From contig NC_080428.1 of NCBI RefSeq assembly GCF_029873635.1, positions 63,607,957 through 63,671,956 of the forward strand: a DNA stretch of 64,000 nt, read 5' to 3'. This document shows positions 62,051 through 64,000 of the stretch, one piece after another. The position numbers and the translations under genes are program-made. The notes beneath the pieces were generated by a model. It was not told the DNA's origin and did not search any database. It saw nothing but the letters and a program-made list of their open reading frames with translations. Each line of letters begins with the position of its first letter. Within the stretch, counting starts at the first letter, position 1. The stretch comes from Malania oleifera. Taxonomy: Eukaryota > Streptophyta > Magnoliopsida > Santalales > Ximeniaceae.

Positions 62051-62186
62051 TGGGCCACCGGTAGGCCCACATAGCGAAGAAGAAAGGAAGTTGTAAAAAT
62101 GGTGAGTTCAGTTTACTGGCCCAAAAGCCCAACAGCACAAAAACCTTGGGTCGGGGTCACCCCAAGGATCAAAGGCTGAAACCCTA
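62051..62186 (+). promoter_or_regulatory. Site II motifs and telobox of the EAF7-like gene
   Basis: Four TGGGCC/T motifs in either orientation (62,051-62,056, about 62,064-62,069, 62,118-62,123 and 62,126-62,131) are followed by a telobox AAACCCTA (62,179-62,186). It lies about 120 bp before the ATG. This pairing is well known in plant housekeeping promoters (ribosomal and growth genes). There is no clear TATA box, which also fits such a gene. Confidence 0.7.
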
Positions 62187-62303
62187 GCGAAACGAAATGC
62201 TTTTTTTCTATCATATCGAATGAGTTTGACAAATTTTTGCCGAACGCATTGAAGCGCAGAAGAAGAAAACGGGCAGAGAAAGGATTTGGAAACGACATAA
62301 GAG

Positions 62304-62397
62304 ATGAATGGTGCAGGCAAGGAAGAGGAGCAGGACGGCATGTCCGTGCATTCTCCATGCAAGGCTCCCCCTTCTTCAGCTTCTTCTCTCCCCAAGG

Positions 62398-62434
<37 letters not shown>

Positions 62435-62575
62435 TGTAATTTAATGTGAGAGAGTAAAATTGCGTCATTTTATCGGGTTTTCACGCTTTCTGTTTGCTTT
62501 AGGAGCAGTCGCAGGTTGAATTGGAGCTTAGATTGTTGGAAGCCCTTGAAATTTATCCTCCAATCAAATTACGAG
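62304..62575 (+). CDS. EAF7: EAF7/MRGBP-like NuA4 histone acetyltransferase subunit, first two exons
   Basis: Proteins of the EAF7 (CT20) family are small subunits of the NuA4 histone H4/H2A acetyltransferase complex and act in the nucleus. Exon 1 is 62,304-62,396 (31 codons, phase 0): MNGAGKEEEQDGMSVHSPCK... ending SSLPK. Exon 2 is 62,503-62,575: EQSQVELELRLLEALEIYPP followed by IKLR and one base of the next codon (phase 1). The second exon starts the conserved EAF7 domain, and from memory the wording matches plant EAF7-like proteins closely. Donor 2 is GGTAAG. Donor 1 is a weak GTCTCT. The rest of the gene would follow a second intron that reaches at least to the window end. Identification is by recollection of the family, not by a search. 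Confidence 0.78.
62397..62502 (+). repeat. Intron 1 of EAF7-like gene with (CT)n(TA)n microsatellite
   Basis: The intron opens with GT(CT)n, about 10 CT units, followed by about 8 TA units (to about 62,434), and ends 'tttgctttag'. Retention would add about 20 codons of Ser-Leu and Ile-Tyr repeats and then a stop. Confidence 0.75.
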
Positions 62576-64000
62576 GTAAGTTTGTCGGTTACAGTAGAAT
62601 TTCATTTTTGTTTGTGTGCGTTTGTTGCACATAGAGTCTCCATTTCTTCTACTCCTTGTTATTTGTTTCCCGTGTGAACTCGCGGATTCTTCAATGTCTT
62701 GTATATTTATGTATATATATTCTTATGTATTCGCATGTTTACTTATTGATTTTTTATTCACAAATTTATTCATTATTTAAAAAAAAAAAAATAGTATTGA
62801 ATTTGTGGGATAAGGACTTTATAGAATAATATGGGGAGAAAGGTAGAAGGAAATCTGCGTCAGCTTTTTTTTTTGAAACTGCCTCAGCTTTCGTTTTATA
62901 ATAGTAGGTATGAATAGATATACAGGCTTGAATGTGTGAATTTGTTTATGTGAGCACATTCAAAAAAAGGAAAGGATATTTGACAAGAAGCCTCTCTTAT
63001 CTTATTGAGGAATTGGAAAGTTTTAGTTAGAACAATGCCCTCCGTTAATGATAGATATTTTAGCAATGTCCTTCCCAGATTCAAAATTTTGCTGGAAATT
63101 GCATAATGCCACACCATGTCTGACTGGAAATTGCTTTCATGTGAGGCTAATTATGCCTGTTAATGGTGCAGGCTGATTTTAGACAATTTTGTTCAAACTC
63201 AGCCCAAATAAGAAAAGATCAAACTCAAGATCACTCATTGTTCATGAATGAATTCAGGCCGAGTTTGAGCTGCTCAAAATTAACAATATAATGGGCGTAT
63301 AATTGAGTAAAAACCTATCTCAAGCTTAATTTAAAAGTACATATTAGATATGTCAGAGAAGAGAACCAATGATATCGAGAATTTGAATTAAGATGTTAAC
63401 TAGATTATTAATTGTCTGAGCTTTATTTATTAAAACAGCTTTTGTAAATATATTACACACGTATAAAACATATTCATATAATGCTTTGCCCATGCTTGAG
63501 CTTGGGGTCATATTTTTGTCCAAGCTCATAATGTTTCAGGCTGAATAGACTGGCTTTCTGGTAGCTTAACCCAATTACCAGTCCTAAGAATAATGCATTA
63601 AAGGACCAAAATGCCACTGTAACACATGAGATGCATTTTTTATGTCATCTCGTTTTTAGGTTTTAAATGTTGAAGGCATGAATTTTAGATTTTGTTTAGT
63701 TTGTTTTTGCATTTTAAAGCCAATTTATAAGCCACATTTTGGTTACTTCGTTCTATTATTTTTGTTTTAAAACAATTTTTGGATTGACAGTGCAACTTTT
63801 GGTGGCTTTTGAATCTAGGGGAATTTGTTCTAGCAAGAATTATAATGGGTAACATTATTCCAAATAAAATGTGTGGTTTTTTTTTTTTCTTTTGCATTTG
63901 AAAATTCCCAATAGAATAAAATGAATTTTTTAAAAAACTGGGCCTTTTGACACAAAGTTTCCAGTATGTTATCAGGGAATTGTGAAAAAGGACCTTATGT
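62576..64000 (+). other. Intron 2 of the EAF7-like gene, no exon seen
   Basis: Begins GTAAGT after phase-1 exon 2. I found no segment in the rest of the window that continues the EAF7 domain in the right phase. The intron therefore probably extends beyond the window. AT-rich, with no repeat or gene recognised in it. Confidence 0.5.

Noticed and set aside
62108-62449. Open frames of 70-95 residues on both strands over exon 1 of the EAF7-like gene
   Set aside because: They are other-frame shadows. The frame starting at 62,304 is the one that continues into the conserved second exon.
63960-64000. Possible third exon of the EAF7-like gene after an AG near 63,973
   Set aside because: In the required phase the reading does not continue the EAF7 domain, so the third exon is taken to lie beyond the window.

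Overview
The window is nuclear DNA of a flowering plant, almost certainly a eudicot. The evidence is intron-containing xyloglucan endotransglucosylase/hydrolase (XTH) genes with plant promoters, and large plant-type LTR retrotransposons (Del/Tekay chromovirus, Athila/Tat, copia, TRIM). It also holds a LINE, a tRNA-derived SINE and a Mutator-like element with a plant mobile domain. The species cannot be named from sequence alone. Most of the window is transposon-derived; host coding sequence is only a few kilobases.

Host genes. Four copies of one XTH gene lie within 47 kb: A (minus, 1949-3112), B (plus, 14406-15642), C (minus, 23510-24646) and D (minus, 47564-48684). A, C and D each have three exons with matching splice phases, open frames of 294-297 residues, a signal peptide, the DEIDFEFLG active site and a TATA box about 90-160 bp upstream of the ATG. 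B is broken by indels, one set of them in the active-site region, and is called a pseudogene. C and D lie in a direct segmental duplication (about 23.1-25.6 kb and 47.3-49.3 kb). At the right edge are the first two exons of a probable EAF7/MRGBP-type subunit of the NuA4 histone acetyltransferase, behind a promoter with site II motifs and a telobox.

Layout. 0-1.6 kb: LTR and copia relics. 1.9-3.3 kb: XTH A. 3.8-13 kb: a copia LTR relic, a TRIM, and a LINE split by a copia-type LTR that itself carries two solo LTRs. 14.3-15.6 kb: XTH B. 17.5-21.6 kb: a 5' Athila/Tat LTR and gag relic, then a small solo LTR. 23.1-25.6 kb: XTH C with a SINE in its distal promoter. 25.7-47.3 kb: a deep nest of Del/Tekay elements. 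Element C-Del (26.1 kb to its truncated end at 47.26 kb) carries a solo LTR in its 5' LTR, a second Del element (30.7-42.5 kb) in its gag, and another solo LTR in its gag. The inner Del element has a solo LTR in its own 3' LTR. Most junctions show 5-bp target duplications. 47.3-49.3 kb: XTH D. 49.6-54.5 kb: LTR pieces and the split plant mobile domain. 54.7-57.4 kb: MULE transposase relic. 57.4-62 kb: no gene found. 62-64 kb: start of the EAF7-like gene.

No new multi-gene system is evident. The most unusual patterns are listed here. (1) Each of several unrelated LTR families carries its own array of a short palindrome-like motif just upstream of its TATA box. (2) A 22-bp perfect palindrome followed by a 10-bp one lies in the XTH D promoter. 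(3) XTH A has a TA microsatellite that can switch an upstream ATG in or out of frame with the protein. (4) The Del elements show a duplicated primer-binding site and an extended LTR end.
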